NCBI GenBank assembly: GCA_002189035.1
Contig: NEEC01000018.1
Coordinates: 372,001 to 436,000, forward strand
From: Utricularia gibba
Taxonomy: Eukaryota > Streptophyta > Magnoliopsida > Lamiales > Lentibulariaceae
Direction of reading: 5' to 3'
Length of the DNA stretch: 64,000 nt
The translations under genes and the position numbers were made by a program. Shown here piece after piece: positions 12,130 through 23,154 of this stretch (its first letter is position 1; the number at the start of each line of letters is the position of its first letter). The notes beneath the pieces are model-generated. The model made no database searches, was not told the origin of the DNA, and saw only the letters and a list, made by a program, of their open reading frames with translations.

Positions 12130-14277
12130 TCAGCTGACTTGTTGCTGGTGGGTACCATACACGGCGGGGTAAGCTCCGTAGGCTGCAGCAGCGTACATGG
12201 TGGGGTCCTGAGGAAGCACGTGATAACCATATGGCTCGAAAAACGGCGCTGCGTAGTATGGTGGCGTCCATGGATTACCGTACTCGCCTCTCCCCTGCAT
12301 CGTCAAGTGATGTTAAGTGTGGTTATAATATAAAAATGGCCACAGAAATCACGATTCATGAGGAAGCAGAGTAACAGGCATCAGTCAGGGCCTTTGCCTG
12401 TTTGTTTGCTGGGTTTCTTCCCCAAGAAAGGCGGACTGACTGCTTTCCAATCATTGTGCCGTTCAAGTTTTGCAACGCCTCCTCAGCATCATTCCTATCA
12501 TCAAGCAGCTGGGGTGATCCTGCTCACACTTATCATGTCAAGTTGTCAAGGGATGTTTACCTGTTAGCAAAATGAACAAATCCACAGCCTTTCCCGATTG
12601 GTACTTTGACTGATAAGATCTCTCCGTATTGCAAAAAGGGTTGCTGCAGCTCTTCTTCGGTAACATCTGCGTCCAGTCCTCCCACAAAAATCTAAGAAAA
12701 TCAGAGCTGAGTGAATAGTTTTCAAACAACAAGTGGAATAGAAGAACGAGAACGAGTGACCAACTGTTGTGTTGTTGGTATCCCCTTCATTCTGAGATGA
12801 TCCTCCATTTGAATAACCACCTATTAACATGACAGACGCATTGGAAATCAAATGAATATACCAGCCTAAAAACCATTTACTTTTGCTTTTCATCGCAATC
12901 AAACAGCAAATTAAGACAACATAGAAAATAAATGGGAGATTACCATGTGAAGAATATTGTTGCTGGTAACCAGAAAATTTTCTAGGTGTTGCTGGGGATA
13001 CGCATAGGGCGACCTGAGCAATAAACACCATTCATTTCGGACATTGCCTGCGTCTTTTCAGCATCATCTCCAAATCTCACAAAACCATATCCTTTAGAAC
13101 GTCCAGAGGTTGGATCAATGACAACCTTTGCCGCTTTCACAGAAGGATATTTACTAGAAAACTTTTCATGAAGCAAAGCATCAGTAACATCTGCGGCTAA
13201 ATCTCCTACAAATATAGAAAGATCGGAACCATTATTTGTTCGCTTATCCCACGTGCTAAACACAGCCCAATTTAGTCGAAAGTGCTGCTCAGTGTTAGGC
13301 ATTAAACTTGAAGAATAAGTTTGTAAAACTTTTTCAGCTGCAGCATGCGTGGAAAACTCAACAAAACCATATCCTTCTGAAAACCCTGTTTGTTTATTGC
13401 GTATAACCTTTATAGAGGAAACCTGCACAGGTGCATAAAAGTGTCAACAATAGCAAAAATACATCCAACATACTAGACAACTAGTTGCAAAAAAGGCTCA
13501 TCATAACACTTCAAAATCAAGAACTGCAAATGCCTTTAAGAAAAAAAAAGAGCATGATAACGTGGCATGCTTAATTGTGAATGGTTGAAAAACGCCACAT
13601 TTTCACCTGTTTCGACAAAAAAAAAGGACAGCTTTATGGAACATATCAGATGCGTTTGTAGGTTTAAAGTGCCTTATTCTCCAAAATTGAACTACATGAC
13701 AACACCAATGGAAAAGGTAGTTACGGTTATTTCATCGCGCAGAGATAGAATGAAGTTCAATAATTATCAAAGGACACATCTTTTTTATCTCAGCGACGAT
13801 CAAGAAGAAGGCTTGGCGCAATCCCCATCACAAACAACAAGTTTCAGACAAAGCAAGAAATTTTATCGTGTAAAGGAACCAGCTTTAACCGGTGAAATAT
13901 CAAAATATATACCTCCCCGGTTGAAGCAAAGCAGCTTCGGAGATAATCTTCGTCCATCCAATTATGGAGGTCACCAACCCAGATCGTGTGATTCTCACCG
14001 TTGGCCCCCCCACCATTGCTCCCTCCTCCTTGGTGCTGCGACGGAGGCGGCAGCGGCGCCTGCGGCGGGTGGCGGTAAAGGTGATGGTGGTGATAAGGAA
14101 CATAATACGGCGCCGGCATCATCCTATGTTGCATCATCATTGCCGCCGCCGGGTACCGCATCGCCATCCATTGCTGCGCAGTCACAGGGACCATCAGCTG
14201 CGGGGCGCCACTGCAGCACCGCTGCTACTCTCCTGACCACCCTCCACAACCGGGTCCTGTGCCTCACCGTCCTGCAT
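12130..14277 (-). CDS. RBP47: RBP47/RBP45-type RNA-binding protein with three RRMs
   Basis: Nuclear/stress-granule poly(U)- and poly(A)-binding proteins of this plant family have a Gln/Pro-rich amino end and three RRMs. Proposed exons: 14277-13913, 13422-12944, 12820-12765, 12691-12561, 12494-12398, 12294-12130. RRM1 spans exons 1-2 (TIWVGDLH, EGYGFVEF), RRM2 is in exon 2 (LSIFVGDLA, KGYGFVRF) and RRM3 in exons 4-5 (IFVGGLDA, GKGCGFVHFA). The amino end (QQWMAMRYPAAAMMMQH) is RBP47-like rather than RBP45-like. Two frame breaks occur, at G4 runs 14202-14205 and 12994-12997. Adding one and two bases restores the conserved reading and gives about 431 residues. The last intron would need a GC donor (12397/12396); if retained, a stop follows at 12356-12358. 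A downstream start (Met at 14194) is a less likely alternative. Confidence 0.9.
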
Positions 14278-14433
14278 CCCCAATGGAATATCACGAGTAT
14301 CCCAAAAAATACGCTTCACCTTCAAAACTAGTAATGCTAATTTCGAAGGATAAAGAAAGAAAACTTGAAGAAGACAGAAGAGGAAGGAAGACTGCAGCAC
14401 ACTGGCGTTGATTGATTGAAGATCCCAGGGAAG

Positions 14434-14480
14434 TATTTATACTACCACAATTTAAGTGGGCGTGAATTGATGGGCCGATA
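14434..14480 (-). promoter_or_regulatory. Core promoter of the RBP47-like gene (TATA box and TGGGCC element)
   Basis: On the minus strand TATAAATA lies at 14441-14434, about 160 bases before the start codon at 14277. Upstream are TGGGCC at 14471-14476 (plus strand) and nearby TGGGCT/AGCCCA motifs near 14483-14500. These resemble TCP-bound site II elements common in plant housekeeping genes. The assignment is by position and motif only. Confidence 0.6.
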
Positions 14481-14509
14481 ACTGGGCTGAGAAGCCCAAA
14501 TGCATCAAT

Positions 14510-15330
14510 CGGCCGAAGTCACATATGGGAATATAATCTGATCTTCAAACGACTACCCTAATAAACAATTCCATAACCCAAGGTTTTTTTGTTATTATTT
14601 CCCTAATTAAATCACCCACGTGGAACTCAGAAATCTAAAGACATGTGAGTCGTCGTCAATATATTATGACTTTTTTTCTATCGCATATTAAGATAAAAAA
14701 TGTATACATATGATGTTTATTTTTTACATACAATATTAGTAGGATTGTTACTTTTTAAATTAATCTCATCCCTCAAATAATATCCCGTTTATACGATCCA
14801 CGAGATATTTTTAGAGTAAAATAAGCAAAGTTAGATATTTTCAATGAAAGTAAAACAAATTTTGAATATTGAATTGACGGAAAGTTATTGAAAATAGGTA
14901 GGGTCAGGTTCTACATTATTTTTTTTTTAAATTAGTAAATTGTGATGGAATAAAGTCCAAGACTAAATTGTAGATAGGTTTTGAATTCACTTGATGTTTA
15001 TTATTTCAGTCTCAACCTGGTAGCCCTCATTGTGCCCCAAGAGAATGGAACTCAAATGGTTCAAATTGTGGGGAATGACAAGTCCGATGAGTATCAAGGC
15101 ATAAGTGCGATAAGCAAAACTGTTGTTTTATGAATCAAGACATGCTTGATAAACTTAGATAACTGAAGGCATATATTTAGTAAATATCTGTAATCTTCAA
15201 AATATGGTAATATACATAATATCATTAGTATATCATATTATATCTAACAATAAACCATTATACTTTCATATACTTTGATATAAAAATTGAAATTGGCGGG
15301 AAACATTTCATCCCAAACCAATTTTATACA
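14510..15330. other. AT-rich intergenic DNA upstream of RBP47-like gene
   Basis: No gene or recognisable transposon domain was found. The nearer part may include distal promoter of the RBP47-like gene. Confidence 0.4.
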
Positions 15331-15338
15331 ATATAACC

Positions 15339-16473
15339 TAGAGGCGGGTTCGGTTCGAACCGAAACCGCGGTTCCGGTTTCGGTTCAGTTCCAGGAGGTG
15401 GATGTCCGTACGGTTTCGATTCGATTCGGCAATTTGGAACCATGGAACCGATGGTTCCGACCCGTGTATGAACCGTACTGTTCACGGTTTCGAACCGAAA
15501 TCGTCGGTTCGGAACCGAAAAAAATTAAAAAAAAATTAAAAAATTAAAAAATTAAAATAAATAAATAAATAAATAAATGTATATGATTACGGACACCCAC
15601 ACGATGGAAGTGGGTACCTGGAAAATCTTCTGAAACATTCTTTCCCAGACACTCTGGCAATAGATGTGGGTGCTTGGAAAATGATCTAAGAAACACTCTT
15701 TCCCAGACACCCACATCCTTAAGATACATGAAATATGTGATGTTAATTTTGAAAATGCAATGTATTTAATCCTTATAATATTTTGTTTCCAAAATATATG
15801 AAATAGAAGTTGTTTTATTTTAATTTGAAAAATACACAATACTTATAAAAGATTATATAAAACAACTATATAAACATCTTCATTTTAAAAAAATAAATAT
15901 ATAAATAATAATTCTATTCATTTTATATGATTTGTAATCTTGTTGTATTTGTTTTAAAAAATTTAATTTTATCAAATATATATTCAAATACTAATAATTT
16001 AATTATTTATTTCATTTATTTAAGTCACAAATTATATTGATTTTAATTATATTTTATTGAAATAGTCTATCAAGTAATTTAAGTTATAGTTTTTTATAAA
16101 TTAATATAATATATTACATAATATATCTAATTAAATACAAAAATTAATATTATTAAACATATTATTTGATAATATTTAAATATAAAAAAATAATAATTAT
16201 TACAAATTTCACTACCAAACACCCACAATGATTCATATAGGTGCCTGAAAAACATCTATAAACAGTAACCGATCGGTTCCGGTTACGGTTCAGTTCCCGA
16301 ATATCGGTTCCGGTTCCGAACCGAAACCGTCCATACGGTTTCGGTTTCGGTTCGGTTCAAGGTTTCGTCTGTACGGTTCCGAACCGAAACCGGAACCGTT
16401 GTCTACAGTGAACCGCGGTTTTGAAACCGACGGTTCGTTGGAACCGTTCGGTTCCGAAACGAACCCACCTCTA
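15339..16473. mobile_element. hAT-type non-autonomous element (MITE) with iterated GGTTCGGTTCC ends
   Basis: The element starts TAGAGGCGGGTTCG and ends CGAACCCACCTCTA, an imperfect terminal inverted repeat with hAT-like tips. It is flanked by ATATAACC (15331-15338) and GTATAACC (16474-16481), an 8-bp target duplication with one mismatch. About 170 bases at each end are packed with CGGTTTCGGTTC / GAACCGAAACCG units in both orientations. The 0.7 kb core is AT-rich, with a duplicated block (ACACTCTTTCCCAGACACCC type) at about 15590-15725 and a third diverged copy near 16215. No transposase frame is present, so it would need a hAT transposase in trans. The subterminal units are plausible transposase binding sites (inference). 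Confidence 0.88.
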
Positions 16474-16481
16474 GTATAACC

Positions 16482-16950
16482 GTCTTGAGAACACAAGAAA
16501 GTTGGCTGAATTTACAAACTGTGTCATAAAAATTAGATTTACAAAATAGTTGATCTTGATTTCCAATTGGCAAAGTAACTAATTTTTACAAAAATATTTG
16601 CAATATAACTAATATTCTAAATAAATGAATCTTTTATAAATATTATTTATAATCTTTAAATGAATTAAAATTTTAAAAATAAATTTGAAAAAAATTCGAA
16701 ATTTAACATAAAATTAAGATTATTCGAAAAATACATAAATAAATATTAATTAAATCATTAATTAATTTACAATACTTATTTTAAAATACTTCCAAATTTA
16801 GGTTTATTATTAGCTTATCTTTTTAATTTTATTAAAATCACATTAAAATGTTTTTTTCAAATATAATTTTTTTAAAAAATATAACTATACTTGATCTCAA
16901 TCACATATTCACTATTTCTTACATAAAACATCAAATGTCATATATATAAT
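16482..16950. other. AT-rich spacer
   Basis: Very AT-rich sequence between the hAT MITE and the family 2 LTR copy. Nothing recognisable is visible in it. Confidence 0.4.
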
Positions 16951-16951
16951 A

Positions 16952-18065
16952 CTGCACAAAACTATGAAATTAATGAATAAAAATCATTTCCACAATAAAT
17001 TATTATTGAAATTTTCTTTAACTCGATACTCAAAAATGATCGAAAACAAAACAAAAGATCAAATTTTAAAAACTATATAAAAAATGATTTTGGATTTGGA
17101 ATCTACTTTTCTAAAATTTGCGTATATATGTGTGGGTAAAACTTGCGCAAGTTATGAGATTGTTATTCTAAAATAGTAATATTTGCTAACCGTTATAGTA
17201 TCGTCCTTGATTAGTGGAATTATAAAATTAATCATGCCATCATAGTCACTTCACTTATTGTGATAACTTTTATTTTTCATACACTTAAATTTAACTCTCA
17301 TATCTCATGTCTCACAGATAGATTAGATAAAATGTGTGTTATCAATAATATTCGATTGAGGCCTTCTTCTTAGATACTTGAGGATAATCCATGATTCTTC
17401 TGCATTCCCTTAGGATTATGTGATATTAAAAAGCATGTTGATAAAAAAATAGAATTAAAACTCAAATTAAATATAAAAAAATACAATAAAATAGTCATAT
17501 GTGCATGACTTGCACAAGCGAGTCTTTAACGCAAATCTTTAACCGCAAATGCCTATACACACATGTTTAACTCTAACATATAAAAATTAATGAAAAATAA
17601 CATGAAATAAAAAAATTCAAAAAATGTCAGACTCAACCATTTACTCCTAGATTGACTTAAAGACTATGATCTAACCAATAGTTTGATGTGGCGATTTGAT
17701 GGGTTTTTTAATGGGAGTGTATCAATTCTTCTATTTGAATGTTCTAATATAATGTAATTTTTCTAGAATAATATTAAAAAAATTTAAAATAAAATATAAA
17801 TCTTATTTTATTTTAGAATCTTTCACTAAGTTTTCCATCGAAAAGACAAAATCTTTGACTGTATCAAATCCAATTCAATTTATTCTAATTTATGTTGAAA
17901 TTATCTTGAAAAATTATAATACATACATTCCCTTCAAAAAGATTATATACAAGATATAAATTTCAACTAAAAACATATAGAAAGTAAAATAAAAGAAATG
18001 CAAAATTGATCTAACAGAATTATAAAAAACATAAATATAAGTAACACAACATTAATTATTAACTT
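16952..18065 (-). repeat. LTR family 2, copy A (diverged)
   Basis: It aligns block by block with 46344-47474 and 56114-57244. Shared landmarks, in the same order, are GTGTGGGTAAAACTTG, the GTTATTCTAAAATAGTA block, ATCATGCCATCATAG, TCTCACAGATAGATTAGATA and a closing AAGTAACACAACATTA. It is the most decayed of the three and its ends cannot be set to the base. Orientation is taken from copy B. Confidence 0.72.
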
Positions 18066-18069
18066 CAAT

Positions 18070-20070
18070 ATATACTTACTTTTAAATAAATCTTAAAAAT
18101 TATATTCTAAACTTATGAATTTTAATTAGACATTTAACATAGTTATCATTTGTTAAAAACACCATAATTTGGTATTTATATTGAATTTTTATTAAATATA
18201 AACAATTATTATAAAAATGAATTTAATTAAATTTTATAAATTATCCTAGAAACTAATGACATATATTATAAAGTTTATAATTATTCGGCAATTGAAATAA
18301 CCCTGTATTAGTTCTTTAATTCCTTTTTGCAAAAATAAGAATAAAAGATAATATATTAATAGGATCATAAATTATTCTTCACAAAACATGGGTGATGCAA
18401 ATACCATAATCCACGCATATAGTGAAATCACACTAATGGGAAAATTAACCACCAGTAATAGATGGATAATAAATGGTAGAAGAAGAAAACGCAAATCAAC
18501 TTCAATCAATTCTAAGCAAGAGTATTTGAACAACCAAGAGTATCAAGTGTATAAAAATATGATCGAATATCATTTGAGCCATCAATAATATTAAACCCAA
18601 ACAAATAATCCATAAAAATAATTGAATAAATAATATTAAATAAAAATAACATTAGTACATCAAATAATAAATAATTCAAAATAATATTTAAGAGTAACAA
18701 ACCTAAATATTAGCTACTCACAAACAAAACATATGATTTCAAAATAAAAGTATTGGGATATAAAATAAATAATTATTAAGTGTATTATAAATTAAATGCA
18801 TATAAAATGTAACCCATATAATCCTAAAAACTTAATGATAAATTAAAAAATAGAATGACATAATAATTTGAATATTAAATATTCACAAACAAACAAAATA
18901 ACAAATAAAAGTATTCATGAGTATAATAAGTATTATTAACTATCATATTAAAAAAATTAAATACATTTAAAACATAAAATTATATCTCTAAAGAATATAA
19001 TTATAAATTTAAAAAAACTTCAAATTATATTACGTTATGGATGAAATATTTATGTGCTGTTAATCTTATGATATATAAGGATATATATACAAAAAATTGA
19101 TATAATTTATGAATAAATTGAAAAAATGTTGAAAAATTTTCAAGTTAAAAATATATTATATGGAATCTAAATAATTTAGTCGAGTGTGATCCAAAATTAT
19201 CAATTAATGTAATTGAAAAAATGCCATAAAATGCAATATGAAGATAATTACATGAAACAAACATTTAGTACAAACACATGACATGATTTGACAAGATATA
19301 TACATTCTATTAAAAAAACAAATACACGCAGAGTCGCTCATTTATTAATAAATATGGTTTTTTTCTAAATGATAAACTTTATTTAAAAGGAATTTATTAT
19401 CAATGATTTTTCATGAAATAGAATATAATTTAGTATTCATATTGTTATTTAAACCTGATTTGATAAAATTAGATTTAATATAATGTGTAAGTGCAAATAC
19501 ATTTTTAGTATATCAAGTTTCGTTTGCAATTAGAAAGAGCTATTAGTCCTATATTATTCTTTTCAGGTATATATTTCACGAATTACACATTCAGATTGTA
19601 AACCTTAATACAAATCCTAAATCCTAAGACTCGAACTATAATACTGATTGAGTTTTTATTATAATATAATAATATAATACATATTATAATATCACAGGTT
19701 AATAATGAATTTGTTGTTTTAATATAAGATTAAGTTAAAATAATACCTTATTTAATGTTAACTCTCAATTTTTGTATTTTGTAATTTTTTTAATAATTCT
19801 CATTTCTAATATATTTTATTAATTATCTATCACATGATTTATTTTTCAATTTAAAAAAAAAATTGATATTACACTCGATGAATATAATAGCATAACATCG
19901 AGTGCAATTTAGTATTTCATTTTGCAAATATTAATTCAAAATTATAAAAAAAAGGAAATGTCGCATATCGGTTTACTTAGTTTGTTGAACGAAAAAGCTG
20001 AGTTTGAGTTGTTTCCTTCTCTTTCACACTCCCTTCACACTCCCGCATTCCGGTCGAGATCTTCAAACCG
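18070..20070. other. Strongly AT-rich intergenic DNA
   Basis: No supported gene. The open frame at 18388-18588 is short, AT-rich and without similarity I can name. The inverted phrases ACACTCGATG and CATCGAGTGC near 19870-19910 form a short imperfect palindrome. Confidence 0.4.
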
Positions 20071-20072
20071 GC

Positions 20073-20083
20073 TAGCTCCCATA

Positions 20084-20117
<34 letters not shown>

Positions 20118-20278
20118 AATTCACCGCCGTATGGCTGACCGGTGATTACTAGCGATTCCGGTTTCATGCAGGCGAGTTGCAGCCTGCAATCCGAACTGAG
20201 GACGAGTTTTTGGGGTTAGCTCACCCTCACGAGATCGCGACCCTTTGTCCCGGCCATTGTAGCACGTGTGTCGCCCAG
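20073..20278 (-). pseudogene. rrn16 (fragment): Nuclear plastid DNA fragment: 3' part of chloroplast 16S rRNA
   Basis: The plus strand reads AGCTCCCATAGTGTGACGGG, GGCGGTGTGTACAAGGCCCG and on to TGTAGCACGTGTGTCGCCC. This is the reverse complement of the conserved region around helices h41-h43 of bacterial-type 16S rRNA, in the plastid version. About 205 bases are kept, then similarity stops abruptly on both sides. Differences from the plastid sequence as I recall it are all transitions equal to C-to-T on one strand (for example CGGCGATTAC reads CGGTGATTAC, and CTCGCGGGATC reads CTCACGAGATC). That is the expected decay of a methylated nuclear insertion. It is not a functional rRNA. Confidence 0.92.
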
Positions 20279-20282
20279 TGTT

Positions 20283-20590
20283 CCTAGTGCCCTGAGTATG
20301 AATCTCATGTTGAAATTTATTGAGAGCGATAGTCGTAGTGGTTTTTTTTAATGCGTGAATAGAATGCTGTGTCGGATATTTGATCCCGTATTCTATCAGG
20401 AGGGCTTTTCTATTTCCTACATCAACCTACCATTCTTCTTAGCCCTTCATTATGCACACTTGGAAGTCTTTATCACCGACACGTATCTGGAAGATCTATT
20501 ACACTTGATGATATTAAAAAAATCAATAGATTGCTTTTGTCAAATATATGATATAATACACCAAAATATTAAAGTTATATTGCAATGATT
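20283..20590 (+). other. Unidentified segment next to the plastid fragment, with a 77-codon frame
   Basis: Directly after the 16S fragment composition stays more balanced than the surroundings to about 20510. A frame at 20355-20588 encodes DPVFYQEGFSISYINLPFF and LEVFITDTYLEDLL. I do not recognise it. It may be more organellar DNA inserted in the same event, or an unrelated scrap. Confidence 0.3.
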
Positions 20591-20639
20591 ATATAGAATT
20601 TATATTATAAGATACAAATATATTTGTAATAAAAAAATG

Positions 20640-21840
20640 ATATCTAAGTGTTACCTGATGGTTGACTCATAGAAAAGTCGATTAAACCATACGAATGATT
20701 AGTGGAAGAAAAAACTATATTCTACATTCGATGGACCGTTGATATTGTAGTTGGGTGCAAGTATCGGTTAGAAAAAAGAACATATATTTACAATATTCGA
20801 TGGTTTTCACAAAATATCCTATAGTGCAACAATCGATTACAAGCAAAAAAAACATATCTATACTACACTTGATGGTTTACGTAGAATCCTAGTGAAAGAA
20901 GTAGTTGTTAATTCAAAATGGTATTTACTATTACTGCTCTCAAATGTAAATTACAAATACTATCGAGTGTGTCAACAAATTAAAAATTTCAAAATATTCA
21001 CATTTCACTCTATAAATGGAGTGCACATTTAATATTATTATGTATATAATTGTGACAACACTTATTAAGATAGTGATAAAATTATTTTGTGGCAGAAGTA
21101 TTCTTCGGGATTCATTAGGTTATATTTCATATAATATGTATCCTATTTGAATTTTCAAATTACATTTGAAAAGTAAATTAAATATATAGACGATTAGCTT
21201 GGTATAAATGCATATAATATTTGAATTATTGTAAAATTTTATGATAAATTATTAAAAGAAATAAATGTGTATACATTTCTGATTTTAATACTTTAAGATA
21301 CATATTAAATCTAAACATTAATTTACAGGATAGATATATATTTGGAACATGATATATCGCTTGCTTTTTTGTCTCTTTAAATTAAATGTATTGTTTTCAT
21401 TTTATAATTTTTTGAAAAACATTAATATGTTATATTAATATATGTGAAAATTTGAAAATGAATGTGGATGTTATTGAGCCATATTCATGTAGGATAGAAT
21501 ATTTTAAACTATCGAGTGTTCATTTTGATTGGTTTGATCAAAATTATGAATATGGATATATATTTGATTGGACATAACGAACTGAGGAAAATAACATACG
21601 AAGAATGTTAGTACATGAACAATACTCAAATAAACTAATTTTCATAATATATTAATTTAATTTGTAAATTTTGATCAAGTGTAATTAGCAATTTGTTACA
21701 ATACATGAACAATAATAATTTTCTTTTTTTAAAAAATATTCGATTCCTACAAGACCTATGACATATCATGAAATTGAATTAATTGATTTGATAGATAACT
21801 ACCACTATAGATAACTATGTAAAAGATGTTAATTTTGAAA
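20640..21840. other. AT-rich DNA with scattered TCGATGG / CTCGATG motifs
   Basis: Short near-repeats (TTCGATGG, TTGATGG, ATCGAGTGT) recur about every 80-150 bases between 20650 and 21520. They resemble subterminal motifs of a DNA transposon, possibly of the Mutator-like relic that follows. No frame of note. Confidence 0.35.
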
Positions 21841-21849
21841 TTTCAGGTA

Positions 21850-23150
21850 CAATATATGTAGATTTAGAAGAAAGTGAATCAATAGATGAACCAATACCTT
21901 AATTACAGATCACCTAAAAATTGATACATTTGATTATTTTTTGGAGACCTTCGGTATTAATATGTTACCCGATGATATTATTCCTAATATGGTTGGAACA
22001 AGAGTGGAAGTTAATATTGAACATATTATTTCTCCTTCAACAAATAATAATCAATTTCTTTAGGTAGATCCTATTGATATTATAGTCAAGTTGAATTCTT
22101 ATAATATTCAAGAAATAGAGTGACGAAAGACGATATACTTTCAAAAGAGACAAAGTTTGATTGATGTTGTCACACTCTACCACTTATTAGTGGCCAATAG
22201 AATGTTCAATGTTAATCACAAAATAATATATAATATTATATATAATGTAGGCAATGGAAATTCTTAGAATATTTATTTCGTTTGTATACAAATATACAAA
22301 AGTGTGCTAAAACCTAAAAGATCTCTGCTTTTAAAAATTACACTTGCAATGTTACACATGTGTTTGATAAGCTATGCTTCTATCAATTTTATTGCATCAA
22401 AATTGAAAGTTCAAGCAAATTAAAAGCGCATATAGTACATCTGATATGAGTCAATTTTTTAAAGAAAAGTGAGATTATGTTTTGTTCATGTTTTGGCATG
22501 CATGGACATGTCTTATATGCACTTATGAGTGGCAATATGGTTCATGAGAGTTTTTAACACGAGAATTTTCTCATTATTTGATGGAAATGCGACGTATAAA
22601 TCCTGATACTATAATTAGATGGTAGCATAATTGAGGTTCAAATATAGAACCATTGTAATGAGACATGTTTGATCATTCGGATTTACGATTTATACTTTCC
22701 AGTATTGTCATCATGTATTATGCATTAATGCAACCCATCTTTTATGATCGGCATGGATATAGGTTATTTTTTTATGTCGCTATTGATGCAAATAATTGTA
22801 TTTGTCCCATTTGCGTATGTCTTTGCTTCAGAAAAATCTGATCATAATTGGGCTTGGTTTCTTGAACAATTCAAGGAGAATGTCGTTCGCACATCATAAT
22901 ATTTGATGGTGTGTTTTCCATATTCAAAAGAATATGATATGTCATATAGGCTCAAGATCATCAGGTATATTTGAATTAGTTAGAAAAAAATCTATGCTAT
23001 AATGGAAAACAACTACAATTGAGCGATAGAGCAAATTCAAAATAGATATAAAAAGATATATAATATCTTCTCGGTATCAATAATAAAATATGGATGCTAT
23101 TTTATGATCAAAGAAGAGTGAAATATGTACATTCATTCACTAAAAATCAC
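21850..23150 (+). mobile_element. Mutator-like (MULE) transposase relic 1
   Basis: Fragments in several plus-strand frames match plant MULE transposases. An acidic amino-terminal piece begins near 21860 (VDLEESESIDEP). Near 22740-22880 lies a catalytic-domain segment, FYDRHGYRLFFYVAIDANN, followed by FAYVFASEKSDHNWAWFLEQF in a shifted frame; the consensus is a DANN...P.AFA...SE...W.WFL pattern. Multiple stops and shifts make it dead. Edges are approximate and no terminal inverted repeats were identified. Confidence 0.75.
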
Positions 23151-23154
23151 AAGC

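Noticed and set aside
12564-13031. 155-codon minus-strand frame
   Set aside because: Mostly intron of the RBP47-like gene; only short stretches (ATPRKFSGYQQQ, GGYSNGGSSQNEGD) are exon.
13567-14331. 254-codon plus-strand open frame
   Set aside because: It lies opposite exon 1 and intron 1 of the RBP47-like gene; the minus strand has the conserved RRM and splice sites, and the plus frame is low-complexity antisense.
20073-20278. Functional rRNA gene
   Set aside because: Only about 205 of some 1490 bases are present, with decay substitutions and no flanking rRNA operon.
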